Positions 50,524 through 58,660 of a DNA stretch of 58,660 nucleotides are shown piece by piece (the first letter of the stretch is position 1; each line of letters opens with the position of its first letter). The position numbers were made by a program, and so were the translations under genes. A model generated the notes under the pieces. The model was not told where the DNA came from and made no database searches. It saw only the letters and a list, made by a program, of their open reading frames with translations. Origin of the DNA: Granulicoccus phenolivorans DSM 17626 = NBRC 107789 = JCM 15570 (GTDB lineage Bacteria > Actinomycetota > Actinomycetes > Propionibacteriales > Propionibacteriaceae). The stretch spans positions 1 to 58,660 of the forward strand of contig NZ_AUHH01000026.1 in NCBI RefSeq assembly GCF_000423085.1. The letters are read 5' to 3'.

Positions 50524-52538
50524 CTTGCGTTCTCCTGATCGTCTTTTGTTTCCGTGCGCTGTTCCAGCGCCTCCACCAGCCGCTCGAACTGCCGTGCGGC
50601 AGCGGCCTGCGCGGTCGCCCCGGCCGCCACCCGGGGAAACCCCTCGGGAAGCGCGTCGAGTACTTGGCCGACCAACGTAACCTTGCGGGCGTTGCGCTGG
50701 TGCGTGCCGCCGGCGAACAGGGCCCGGACCATCCGGTCCCACACCTCGGTGGCGAACACCCGGTCGAAACGTTCCCGTTCCGGGCCGGCCTCCCCCCAGG
50801 GGCGGGCCGGCATGCTGCGGTGTTCCTCGGTGGCGACGCGATCGACCGCCCCGTCGGCCCCGAGGATCACGCCATAGTCGCGCTCGGCGGCGGCGACACT
50901 GACCTTGCCACGGGCCACGTCCTCGCAGACGGTGGCCACATCGCGTTCGAAGGGATGACCGTAGCCACCGGCGCCGGAGGTCAGCAGAGTGACCGTGTCT
51001 CCGGGAGCCAGCGCAATGACGTCGACGATCGACGGCCGCTGTTCGTTGGCGGTACCCTCGTTGATCACCATCCGTGTCGGCAGCCCCGGCTGGCCGCCAG
51101 CGTACCCCCAGGGACGGAAGCTGACCCGTTCCATCCCGCGCGCCAGCAACGAACACGGTCGCAGCGCCTCGAAGGTGAGGGCCAGCCCGGTTCCGCCACG
51201 CCAACGACCCGGCCCGCCGGAGTCCGGCCGCAGCGCGTAGCGCAGCACGCGTACGCAGACTTCGGACTCGACGGTCTCGACCGGGTTGTTCGCCAGGTTG
51301 GAGATACCGGAATCGCGCCCGTCCACCCCGTCGGCACCGAGCCGGGCACCGGTTCCCCCGACCATCGGCTCGACCACCTGGACGTACTCCCGCTCCCCGC
51401 GGGTCTCGGCCACCACCACCGGGACGACCAGGCCGCTGCTGGCCGCGGGCAAGGTTTCGGGGGCCAACTGGATCAGGGCGGCCGACAGTACATCGTTGAC
51501 GCGCGAGGCAGTCGCGTGCCGGACCCCGGTCGCTGCCGGATAGTCGGCGTTGACCACCGTCCCCCGGGCAGCGCGCAGGGTGACCGGTCGCATGAGTCCG
51601 CCGTTGAGCGGCATGGTTGGATCCAGAGTCATCACCAGCCCGAGGATCCGGGTGGTCAGCCAGGCATGAGTGGTACCGAAGCTGGCGATGTTCAGCGCGG
51701 CCTGCACCTGCGGATCGGTGCCGTCGAAATCGACGGTGAGCAGACCGTCGGCCAGGGTCACGGAGATGCTGATCCGGACCGGGACGTTGCTCAACGCGTC
51801 GCTGTCCAGGTAGTCCACCGCCCGCGCGGACCCATCCCCCAAGCTGCGCAGCGCCGCCCGGGACTTGGCCGCGGCCCGATCGAGCAGGTAGCCCGAAGCC
51901 TCCAGAAAGACCGCGACGCCCTGACCGGTGGCCAGTTCGGTGACACGACGTCGGCCGGTCGCCAGGGCCCCGAGCATGGCTTGGAAGTCGCCCTCATTGG
52001 CGTCCGGGGTGCGGGTGTTGCGCTGCAGCAGTTCGCTGACGTCATTCACCATCCGTCCGCCGCGGACGAACTTCACCGGCGGGATCTGCAGGCCCTCGGC
52101 GAAGATGCTGGTGTTGAAGGGACTCACCGAGGATGGTACCCGGCCGCCGATGTCGGAGATGTGTACAAAGGCCCAGCCGTAGGCGACAATCTCGCCATTG
52201 ACGAAGTAGGGCTCGATCATCTGGATGTCGGGCAGGTGGGTGGACAGCCCACCGGTGGTGAACGGATCGTTGGTGACGATCACATCGCCAGGCTGCAGCG
52301 GGTCACGGTCGTGGACCCGGGCCACCGCGGTGGCAATGTTGAGCCCGACGAATCCGGACACCCCGATCGCATTGGGATAGGCGATGAAGTTGCCGTCACG
52401 GTCGGCGATGGCGCAGGCGAAGTCGGCGGTTTCTTTGACGTAGAGACTGCGCGAGGTGCGTTGCAGGGTGAGGCACATCTCCTCGGTGAGCGCTGCGAGC
52501 TTGGCCCCGAGAATCTGCAGATCGGTTGTCGCGGTCAT
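50520..52538 (-). CDS. hyuB: HyuB-type hydantoinase/oxoprolinase subunit B
   Basis: This 672-residue protein is the B subunit of the hydantoinase/5-oxoprolinase/acetone-carboxylase family. It has the N-terminal LAALTEEMCLTLQRTSRSLYVKETADFACAIAD, the HTP-like region PGDVIVTNDPFTTGGLSTHLPDIQMIEPYF, and GGGPGRWRGG-like DSGGPGRWRGGTG plus SFRPWGYAGGQPG segments. Metal ligands cluster in the HLPD region. It works with HyuA in an ATP-dependent ring-opening or amide hydrolysis (or carboxylation). The start overlaps the hyuA stop (ATGA) and the stop overlaps the UroD/MtaA-like start. Confidence 0.93.
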   Translation of the reverse strand: MTATTDLQILGAKLAALTEEMCLTLQRTSRSLYVKETADFACAIADRDGNFIAYPNAIGVSGFVGLNIATAVARVHDRDPLQPGDVIVTNDPFTTGGLSTHLPDIQMIEPYFVNGEIVAYGWAFVHISDIGGRVPSSVSPFNTSIFAEGLQIPPVKFVRGGRMVNDVSELLQRNTRTPDANEGDFQAMLGALATGRRRVTELATGQGVAVFLEASGYLLDRAAAKSRAALRSLGDGSARAVDYLDSDALSNVPVRISISVTLADGLLTVDFDGTDPQVQAALNIASFGTTHAWLTTRILGLVMTLDPTMPLNGGLMRPVTLRAARGTVVNADYPAATGVRHATASRVNDVLSAALIQLAPETLPAASSGLVVPVVVAETRGEREYVQVVEPMVGGTGARLGADGVDGRDSGISNLANNPVETVESEVCVRVLRYALRPDSGGPGRWRGGTGLALTFEALRPCSLLARGMERVSFRPWGYAGGQPGLPTRMVINEGTANEQRPSIVDVIALAPGDTVTLLTSGAGGYGHPFERDVATVCEDVARGKVSVAAAERDYGVILGADGAVDRVATEEHRSMPARPWGEAGPERERFDRVFATEVWDRMVRALFAGGTHQRNARKVTLVGQVLDALPEGFPRVAAGATAQAAAARQFERLVEALEQRTETKDDQENAR

Positions 52539-54634
52539 CGCGATCCTTCCTTGGCCAGTTCCAGGTCCCGGTTGGGCAGACGCTGCAGCGTCCAGCCGGT
52601 CGGGACGACGATGGTGGTATCACTGTGCTCGACGATGGCCGGGCCGGAGGTGACCGCACCGATAGCGAGGTCCCCGTAGTCGAGGACAGCGGCTTCGACC
52701 CACTGGCCACGCTCGTTGACTCGACGATAGGTCCGGGGCGCGGGCCGGGCCTCGCTGCGTGGCCGGGGTTCCTCCCCGGCCATTGCCACGGTCGCTCCGA
52801 TGATCGCTATCCGGAGGGTGCCGACCTCGAGCACGGAGTCGGTATGGACGAAGCCGTAGCGCAGTTCGTGCTCGTCGTTGAAGGTGCGACGGATCAGGTC
52901 GGCGTCCAGCACCCGGGTCACCCGACCCGAGGCGAGGTCGCTCAGACCGATCTCCCCCAGCGCGACCGACAGTTCGTATGCCTGGCCGGGGTAGCGCATG
53001 TCCAGACTGACCTGCACGGTTCCCGAGGCGGGGTCATCACCGTTCGCGGCGAGCCAGGCCGCGCCCAGCTCGAGGATCTCGGCCCCGGCCCGCTGCAACT
53101 CGGCGACGGTGGCATCGTCCAACAGCGCCCGTACGCTGTGCACGTAATCGCGACGCAGCGGCGCCAGAGCGGCACCGAGCGCGCAGTAGGTGGCGGCCGC
53201 GTCGGGGACGATGAGCCGGCTGATCCCCAACTCGTCGGCGAGCAGCGTGGCATGGGTGGGCCCCGCTCCGCCGAAGGGCACCAGGGTGAAGTCGGGGGCA
53301 TCCAGCGCGCGCTCGGCCAGGAGCTTCTGCAGTTCGGTCGCCATCTGGGCGGTGGTCAGCCGCAGGGCGGTGCCCGCGGCCCAAGTAGCCGGGTCGGCCA
53401 CGACGATGCCGAGTTGCCCGGTGGCATCAGCGAGGGCCTCTGTGGCCAGGTCGGGGTAAAGCTGCATCGTCCCGCCGAGGAACCGGCCGGGGTCGATCAT
53501 CCCGGTTGCCAGATAGGCGTCGGTGATCGCCGGCCGATCTCCCCCGAGCCCATAGCACGCCGGGCCGGGTGAGGCGCCGACCGACTCGGGGCCTACTTCC
53601 AACACCGGCTGGTCGGTGGACAGGTCGGGCCAGATCACCGAGCCACCCCCTGCCCCGATCGCGGAGACGTCGATCACCGGCAGCATCAGGGCGAGCCCCC
53701 CGACTTCGGTGGTGGTCGACAGCCGACTGTGGCCGTCGACAATGATCGAGATGTCGCTGGAGGTGCCACCCATGTCGAAGGTGATCAGATTCTGTCCTGG
53801 GTAGTGCATCCGGGCCGCCGTCACGCCGGAGGCCGGGCCGGACAGGATCGTGTCGATCGGCCGGGCGATCGCTGCCTCCACCGAGAGGCTGCCGCCGTTG
53901 GAGGCGGAGATGAACAGCGGCGCGGTCACGCCGAGACCGGTCAACCGGCGCTGGAGGTCCTCCAGGTAGCGCTTGACGGTGCCGTGGATGTGAGCACCCA
54001 TCACCGCGACCAAGCATCGCTCGTACTCCCGGATCTCCGGCCACAGAGCCGCCGCCGAAATGACCTCGATAGCTCCCCCGTGCTTCGTGATGGCCCGGGC
54101 GAGTCGGCCGGCCAGTTCTTGTTCGAAGTCGGGGTTGGCGTACCCGTTGACCAGGTTGACCACCACGGTCTCCGGGGCCAGTTCGCAGATCCGCCGGGCA
54201 GTGGCGGCGAGTTCGGCGTCGTCGCTGTCTCGAACGATGCCACCTTCGGGATCCAGCCGCGCCCGGAGTTGCAGCACGTTGTCGCGGTGCACGAGGGGTT
54301 GCTGGCCCACGGCGTGGAGATTGAACGAGTCGGGCATCCGCGATCGGCCGATCTCGAGCAGGTCGGCGAACCCTTCGGTAACCGCCAGGACCACCTTGCC
54401 ACCGCGGCGCTGGATGATGGCGTTGAGCCCGATCGTGGTGCCGTGGGTGACGGTGAGGATGGGGGCCTCGCCCAACTGTTCGAGCAGGTCGGCCATCCCC
54501 AGGCCGACCGCGCGGGCCGGCTCGTCGGGCGTACTGGACACCTTGTGCCGCAGGATGGGCGAACCGTCGTCGGGCACTGCGACAAAGTCGGTGAATGTGC
54601 CACCGACGTCGATGCCGATGCGATAGGCAACCAT
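52535..54634 (-). CDS. hyuA: HyuA-type hydantoinase/oxoprolinase subunit A
   Basis: This 699-residue protein is the A subunit, a hexokinase/Hsp70-like ATPase that activates the substrate. YRIGIDVGGTFTDFVAV is the first phosphate motif; HGTTIGLNAIIQRRG, ITFDMGGTSSDISII (second phosphate motif) and PFGGAGPTHATLLADELGI (adenosine region) follow. ATG 54634 has GAAAGGACC upstream; a longer frame is not needed. It and HyuB probably form the ATP-dependent amidohydrolase. It lies 96 nt after the transporter permease stop, the largest gap in the operon, so an internal promoter could exist there. Confidence 0.93.
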   Translation of the reverse strand: MVAYRIGIDVGGTFTDFVAVPDDGSPILRHKVSSTPDEPARAVGLGMADLLEQLGEAPILTVTHGTTIGLNAIIQRRGGKVVLAVTEGFADLLEIGRSRMPDSFNLHAVGQQPLVHRDNVLQLRARLDPEGGIVRDSDDAELAATARRICELAPETVVVNLVNGYANPDFEQELAGRLARAITKHGGAIEVISAAALWPEIREYERCLVAVMGAHIHGTVKRYLEDLQRRLTGLGVTAPLFISASNGGSLSVEAAIARPIDTILSGPASGVTAARMHYPGQNLITFDMGGTSSDISIIVDGHSRLSTTTEVGGLALMLPVIDVSAIGAGGGSVIWPDLSTDQPVLEVGPESVGASPGPACYGLGGDRPAITDAYLATGMIDPGRFLGGTMQLYPDLATEALADATGQLGIVVADPATWAAGTALRLTTAQMATELQKLLAERALDAPDFTLVPFGGAGPTHATLLADELGISRLIVPDAAATYCALGAALAPLRRDYVHSVRALLDDATVAELQRAGAEILELGAAWLAANGDDPASGTVQVSLDMRYPGQAYELSVALGEIGLSDLASGRVTRVLDADLIRRTFNDEHELRYGFVHTDSVLEVGTLRIAIIGATVAMAGEEPRPRSEARPAPRTYRRVNERGQWVEAAVLDYGDLAIGAVTSGPAIVEHSDTTIVVPTGWTLQRLPNRDLELAKEGSR

Positions 54635-54730
54635 GGTGGTCCTTTCTGGCGCTGGGCGCCGAATTCTCCGCAGGCCCGATTCCGCGGACCCGATTTCACT
54701 GCCGGCCCGCCAACTCACCGAGCCGCAACC

Positions 54731-55546
54731 TCAGAAGGCTTTGGACAGATCGACCCACTTCGACAGCACCACCATGACCACCACGCTGAGCACCATCAGC
54801 AGAGTGGACACCGCCGCGGCAGACGGGTCGAGTTCGAACTGCACCGCCGACATGATCCGCAGTGGAACGGTCGTCGTGTTGGGGCCGGACACGAAGGTCG
54901 AGACCGCAACCTCACCCAGGGACAGCACACCGGCGAAGATGCCGCCGGCGATGATGCCCGGGCGCAACTGCGGCAGGGTCACGGTGAAGAAGACCCGCAG
55001 CGGGCCGGCGCCGAGGCTCTGCCCGGCCCGTTCCAGCATCGGATCGAGAGCTTGCACACTGATCGAGACCGTCCGGATCGCGAACGGCAGGGTGACCAGG
55101 GTGTGTGCCAGCCACAGTCCGGTGACAGTGTTCAGCACCCCCGTCCCCTGCAGGTAGGTGAGCAGGCCCAGTCCGACCATCACCTCCGAGACGATCAGCG
55201 GGGACATGAAGAAGCTGGTGAGCAGCGGCTTGGGGCGGCCCCGATGCAGGCCGTACGCGGTCAGGGTCGCCAGGATCACCACCGACGGGATCGTGAGGAC
55301 CGCAACCAGGACCGACAACTGGATGGACACCAACCAGTCCGGACTGGTCAGCACGGCTGCGTACCACCGCAGCGAGAAGCCGGACGGGGGGAACTGGGCC
55401 AACGGGGTGGGATTGAAGGAACTGCCCACCAGCGCGACCAGGGGCAGGGCCAGGAAGATCAGCACCACCAGGGCAGCCGCGCGGACTCCCGGACCGTCCC
55501 CGTAGGCCCGGATGCGACGGCGCCGGGCGGCTCGGGTCTCAGTCAT
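54731..55546 (-). CDS. ABC transporter permease (PotC type)
   Basis: This 271-residue permease has six helices and the EAA-like loop REMLERAGQSLGAGPLRVFFTVTLPQLRPGIIAGG (shown across the residues 140-175 region). It has the YAAVLTS-like periplasmic segment. It is the spermidine/putrescine-type permease C. It overlaps the PotB-like gene by 8 bp. The substrate is probably the one used by HyuAB. Confidence 0.92.
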   Translation of the reverse strand: MTETRAARRRRIRAYGDGPGVRAAALVVLIFLALPLVALVGSSFNPTPLAQFPPSGFSLRWYAAVLTSPDWLVSIQLSVLVAVLTIPSVVILATLTAYGLHRGRPKPLLTSFFMSPLIVSEVMVGLGLLTYLQGTGVLNTVTGLWLAHTLVTLPFAIRTVSISVQALDPMLERAGQSLGAGPLRVFFTVTLPQLRPGIIAGGIFAGVLSLGEVAVSTFVSGPNTTTVPLRIMSAVQFELDPSAAAVSTLLMVLSVVVMVVLSKWVDLSKAF

Positions 55547-56414
55547 GGAGCCTCCTGTCCCAAGCCCGCCCCAGCGCGCTGAGCACCAGGATCACCAGTA
55601 GGGAGATGGCGAAGAGAACGAAGCTGAGGGCCGCTGCGCCGGGCCGGTTGAACACTCGCATGGCCAGGTCGTAGACACGCAGACCGGCCAGGGGCTGGTT
55701 CGCCCCACCCACCAGCATCGGGGTGACATAAATGCCCATGGACAGTGAGAACACGATGATCGCCCCGCTTAGCAGGCCGGGGAGCGACAGTGGCAACACC
55801 ACCCGTCCGAAGGTCCGCACCGGCCGGGCTCCCATCGAGGCACTGGCCCGCAGCAGGCTGTCATCGATGCGCCCCAGCGAGGTGGCCAGGGTCACCACCG
55901 CGAAGGGCAGCAGGACGTGGACGACCACCACCACGACGGTCACCGGACCGGACAGCAGATTCAGCGGCCGCTCGACCACGCCGATGCCGGTGAGCAGGCC
56001 GTTGACCAGTCCGTCGGCCGCGAGCAACGCGCGCCAGCCGAAGGAGCGCACCACCACGCTGGTCAACAGCGGGGACACCACCACGATCGTGGCGATCATC
56101 CGGAACACCTTGGACGTGGAGCGCGACAGCACCCACGCGACCGGGAAGGCCAGAACCGCACAGACGACGGTGACAATCAGCGCCATCCGCAGCGTGTACC
56201 CCAGCGCACCGGAGAAGTAGGCGGTGGTGAACACCGTCCGGTAGTTGTCCGGGCTGAATCCGGGCAGTGGTTCGTAATAGGCATCGATCGGGCGCAGGCT
56301 CAGCACGAACAGACTGACCAGCGGCACCACGAACAGCGCGATCAAAAACAGCCCCCCGGGGGCCAGCGGGAGATACTCCAGCAGGCGCCGTCGGGCACGG
56401 GTGGCCGGCTTCAT
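55539..56414 (-). CDS. ABC transporter permease (PotB type)
   Basis: This 291-residue permease has six helices with SLRPIDAYYEPLPGFSPDNYRTVFTTAYFSGALGYTLRMALIV in the first loop-to-helix region and the EAA loop LLRASASMGARPVRTFGRVVLPLSLPGLLSG. The layout fits permease B of spermidine/putrescine-type importers. The ATG at 56414 overlaps the ATPase stop (ATGA). Confidence 0.92.
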   Translation of the reverse strand: MKPATRARRRLLEYLPLAPGGLFLIALFVVPLVSLFVLSLRPIDAYYEPLPGFSPDNYRTVFTTAYFSGALGYTLRMALIVTVVCAVLAFPVAWVLSRSTSKVFRMIATIVVVSPLLTSVVVRSFGWRALLAADGLVNGLLTGIGVVERPLNLLSGPVTVVVVVVHVLLPFAVVTLATSLGRIDDSLLRASASMGARPVRTFGRVVLPLSLPGLLSGAIIVFSLSMGIYVTPMLVGGANQPLAGLRVYDLAMRVFNRPGAAALSFVLFAISLLVILVLSALGRAWDRRLHD

Positions 56415-57550
56415 CGCTCGATCACCAGCGTGGTCGTCGGATCCCACACCACCCGGACCGTAGAGCCTTCTGGCGGCGGCGTACGCCGGGGGCCGGCATC
56501 GGCGAGCTCGACGGAGAACACCTGTCCACCGTCCTCGGGGTTCCCGACCCGGACCTGCAGGTGCCAGGTACCGCCCGAGAACGCCCGCAGGAGCACCTCG
56601 CCGACCGGGAACAGGGTGGGGTCGGCGACTTCGGCGCTCGGGCCGATGACCACCGGGTCGGTGGCGCCCGGATCGGCGAGGGTGATCTGCTCGCGCCGCA
56701 GCACCACGGTGACCTCACCGTGGTGGCCGGCGGCGTTGGCCGGCAGCACCGCGCCCTCGGGGGTGACCGCCCGGCCGTCGGCGATCGTGGCCGGGATCAG
56801 GTTTCCGGCCCCGAGGAAGTCGGCGACGAACGCGGTTCGCGGTTGCCGATAGATCTCCTCGGGGGTGCCGATCTGCTCGATCTTTCCCGCGTTGAGCAGG
56901 GCCACCCGGTCGCTCATCGTGAGCGCCTCGTCCTGGTCATGGGTGACGAAGATCATCGTCGTCCCGACGGCTTTGTGGATCCGGCGCAGCTCGAACTGCA
57001 TCTGCCGACGCAGCTTGGCATCCAGGTTGGAAAGCGGCTCATCGAGCAGCAGCACGCTGGGCTCGTATGCCAGGGCCCGGGCCAGCGCGACCCGTTGCTG
57101 CTGACCCCCGGAGAGTTGGCGGGGACGCCGGTCGGCGAAGTCGACCAGGTCGACCAGCGCCAGGGCCTGGTTGACCCGCCGGGTGACCGCGGCCCGAGAT
57201 TCCTTGCGGACTCGCAACCCGTAGGCGATGTTCTGCGCAACCGTCAGATGGGGGAACAGAGCGTACCCCTGGAAAACCAGCCCCAGTCCGCGCCGGTACG
57301 CCGGTTCGTCGGTGACATCCCGACCGTCGACCAGCACCTGCCCGCGGCTCGCGGGGACGAAGCCGGCGATGACGTTCAGCAGGGTCGTCTTTCCGCAGCC
57401 AGAGGGGCCCAGCACCGACAGGAACTCACCGGGCTGGATGTCCAGGTGCTCCAGATCGAGGATCGTGGTGTCCCCATAGCCCGCCTGCAGATCGCGGACT
57501 GCGACGTGGCCCTGCCGTTGTCCACGATCGGCGCTGTCGCCGGTACTCAC
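56411..57550 (-). CDS. ABC transporter ATP-binding protein (PotA type)
   Basis: This 379-residue ATPase shows Walker A GPSGCGKTT, Q-loop VFQGYALFPH, signature LSGGQQQRVALAR, Walker B LLLDEPLSNLDAK, H-switch VTHD and a C-terminal TOBE-like domain (VVLRREQITLAD, ending VVWDPTTTLVIER). It is of the PotA/FbpC group that serves polyamines, phosphonates or iron. The GTG at 57550 overlaps the binding-protein stop (GTGA). Confidence 0.93.
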   Translation of the reverse strand: MSTGDSADRGQRQGHVAVRDLQAGYGDTTILDLEHLDIQPGEFLSVLGPSGCGKTTLLNVIAGFVPASRGQVLVDGRDVTDEPAYRRGLGLVFQGYALFPHLTVAQNIAYGLRVRKESRAAVTRRVNQALALVDLVDFADRRPRQLSGGQQQRVALARALAYEPSVLLLDEPLSNLDAKLRRQMQFELRRIHKAVGTTMIFVTHDQDEALTMSDRVALLNAGKIEQIGTPEEIYRQPRTAFVADFLGAGNLIPATIADGRAVTPEGAVLPANAAGHHGEVTVVLRREQITLADPGATDPVVIGPSAEVADPTLFPVGEVLLRAFSGGTWHLQVRVGNPEDGGQVFSVELADAGPRRTPPPEGSTVRVVWDPTTTLVIER

Positions 57551-58563
57551 GCGAAGGTCTCGTTCCACTTCTCCTGGAGCCCGGTCAGCTGCGGCAGCAC
57601 CTTTGCGTAATCGATCCAGGCAAATCCCTGGTAGACGTCATTGCCGTACTTGACCCGGCTGGCGAAGGTCTGGTCATAGGTGATTGTGGTGTTGGCCGCC
57701 GCGTACCAGGTGCCCTGGGCGAACACCTTCATGTTCTCCGGCTTGCTCATCTCGGAGAGGAATTCATAGGCAAGGTCGGAGTTGGCAGAGCCCTTGGCCA
57801 GGTAGTAGGAGGTCAGCGCGCCCACTGCACCGGATTTGGGATAGACGAAGCCCACCTGGGCACCGTTCTGCTCCATGGCGAAGGCACGACCGTCCCACCA
57901 GGGCACGATCCAGGCATCGCCATTCTGCAGGGCGGTCTGCATGGCCCCCGAGTCGGCCGGATAGGTGGAGACGCAGCCCTTGAGTCGAGTCAGGGTGTCC
58001 AGGGCCTTCTGGTTGGCTGCCGGGTCCCCCAGGCTGCCGCCCTGTTCGTGAGCAAGCCCGGCCAGCATCTCCAGACCCGGGTTGAAGGTCAGCGGCGGGA
58101 GGCCCACATGACCGCAGTACTCCGGCTTGAGCAGGTCCGACCAATCGGTCGGCGGGTTGGCGATCAGGTCCTTGCGGTAGGCGAACCCGGTGGAACCGGT
58201 GGTCAGTGGCATACCGAAGGTGGTGCCGTCGACCCCAGCGTGCTCGACCAGGACGGGGCTGAGTTCACTCCAGTTGCTGATCCGATTCGGGTCGAGGGGT
58301 TGCAGGACATTTGCCCGCGCAGCCTGCCCGCTCAGGTCGGGAGTCAGGGCCACCAGATCGTATGGCGGATTCTGGCCATTGGCCGCCCGCAGTTTGGTCA
58401 GCCATTCCGAACCGCCGCCGGGCACGAACTGGACCTTGGCGCCGGTTCGCTTCTCGAACGGCTCGACGAAGGCCTTGGTGAAGGTATCGCTCCAAGCCCC
58501 GGCGAAAGCGGTCACGGTGAGCGTCTTGCCTGCACTCGCCCCCGAGGACGGCCCGGTGTCCAC
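57547..58563 (-). CDS. ABC transporter substrate-binding protein, apparent signal peptide missing
   Basis: This 338-residue PotD/Fbp-like binding protein reads KTLTVTAFAGAWSDTFTKAFVEPFEKRTGAKVQFVPGGGSEWLTKLRAANG and has the later FAYRKDLIANPPTDWSDLLKPEYCGHVGLPP. The mature domain looks complete, but it begins only about 12 residues before TLTVTAF with VDTGPSSGASAG. That looks like the linker normally found after a lipobox Cys, and no signal peptide or Cys precedes it. The in-frame stop TAG of the upstream partial gene lies 12 codons before the GTG. The N-terminus is therefore truncated, or the upstream stretch is a rearrangement or an error. Confidence 0.82.
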   Translation of the reverse strand: MDTGPSSGASAGKTLTVTAFAGAWSDTFTKAFVEPFEKRTGAKVQFVPGGGSEWLTKLRAANGQNPPYDLVALTPDLSGQAARANVLQPLDPNRISNWSELSPVLVEHAGVDGTTFGMPLTTGSTGFAYRKDLIANPPTDWSDLLKPEYCGHVGLPPLTFNPGLEMLAGLAHEQGGSLGDPAANQKALDTLTRLKGCVSTYPADSGAMQTALQNGDAWIVPWWDGRAFAMEQNGAQVGFVYPKSGAVGALTSYYLAKGSANSDLAYEFLSEMSKPENMKVFAQGTWYAAANTTITYDQTFASRVKYGNDVYQGFAWIDYAKVLPQLTGLQEKWNETFA

Positions 58564-58596
58564 ACTGAAGCGCCCTGGGTCTGATGGAGACTCGCG

Positions 58597-58660
58597 CTAT
58601 TTGATTCCGACCAGCAGGTTGCGGTCGTTGGGGACAGCATAGAACGCGTTCTCGAACTCG
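58597..58660 (-). CDS. 3' end of an unidentified upstream gene (partial)
   Basis: The last 20 codons of a gene on the minus strand run into the window edge, ending ...NDRNLLVGIK followed by TAG. I do not recognise the family from so short a piece. It lies in the same reading frame as the substrate-binding protein and ends 33 nt before its GTG start. It may be the preceding gene of the operon. Confidence 0.5.
   Translation of the reverse strand, partial: EFENAFYAVPNDRNLLVGIK

Noticed and set aside
49528-51204. 558-residue extended UroD-like protein
   Set aside because: The extension is antiparallel to no homologue and overlaps hyuB in another frame; ATG 50523 overlaps the hyuB stop and fits the family.

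Overview
The window is about 70% GC, dense in genes, rich in GTG starts and in 4-bp ATGA/GTGA stop-start overlaps, and carries regulator and transporter families typical of soil or host-associated Actinobacteria. The organism is therefore very probably a high-GC actinobacterium. A Propionibacteriales-like lineage would fit, but no rRNA or other marker here proves it. I saw no tRNA, rRNA, CRISPR array, phage module or intact insertion sequence.

Layout. 0-16 kb: pyruvate carboxylase (pyc) with a strong terminator, then small metabolic genes (DUF898 membrane protein, FAD dehydrogenase, an SDR with a degenerate active site, a membrane methyltransferase, alpha/beta hydrolases). After these come a MacB/LolD-type ABC exporter, a TetR/SnoaL-like divergent pair around a symmetric operator, a guanidino-group hydrolase coupled to ornithine aminotransferase, and a CPBP protease. 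16-20.7 kb: a DNA alkylation-repair cluster, all on the minus strand. It encodes an ECF sigma factor, two methylated-DNA methyltransferases, a 2OG-Fe(II) oxygenase, a stand-alone Ada-type zinc domain, AlkB (interrupted by a 1-nt frameshift) and AlkA (with an in-frame 30-bp repeat). The sigma gene and the second methyltransferase gene share an ECF-like promoter, identical in both boxes and in spacing. 20.7-31 kb: VapBC, a GlxA-type regulator with divergent SDR and RibD-like genes, a ChrB-like/CDF pair, and a five-gene carbohydrate-type ABC operon that starts with a metallophosphoesterase.

31-39 kb is an accessory, partly decayed region. It has MazEF and HigBA toxin-antitoxin pairs, an MFS transporter with a frameshifted RibD-like gene, two TetR regulators, an esterase pseudogene that has lost its nucleophile, a flavin monooxygenase whose 3' end runs into a mazF remnant, and an SDR. 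39-48.5 kb is more ordinary: YchF, an LLM flavin oxidoreductase, a MarR/MFS pair, a 540-bp intergenic block with phased repeats, two more MFS transporters and an M18 aminopeptidase.

48.5-58.6 kb is one long minus-strand operon. It encodes a PotABCD-type ABC importer, HyuA/HyuB-type ATP-dependent amidohydrolase subunits, a UroD/MtaA-fold protein with an H-x-C...C zinc-ligand pattern, and a LysR regulator as the last gene. Nearly all junctions overlap, so these genes probably form one catabolic pathway for an unknown small molecule. The importer's binding-protein gene lacks a signal peptide at its apparent start.

The most promising undescribed items are the ECF-sigma-driven alkylation regulon with its split Ada modules, the Hyu/MtaA-like catabolic operon, and the phased inverted repeats at 44.1-44.35 kb.
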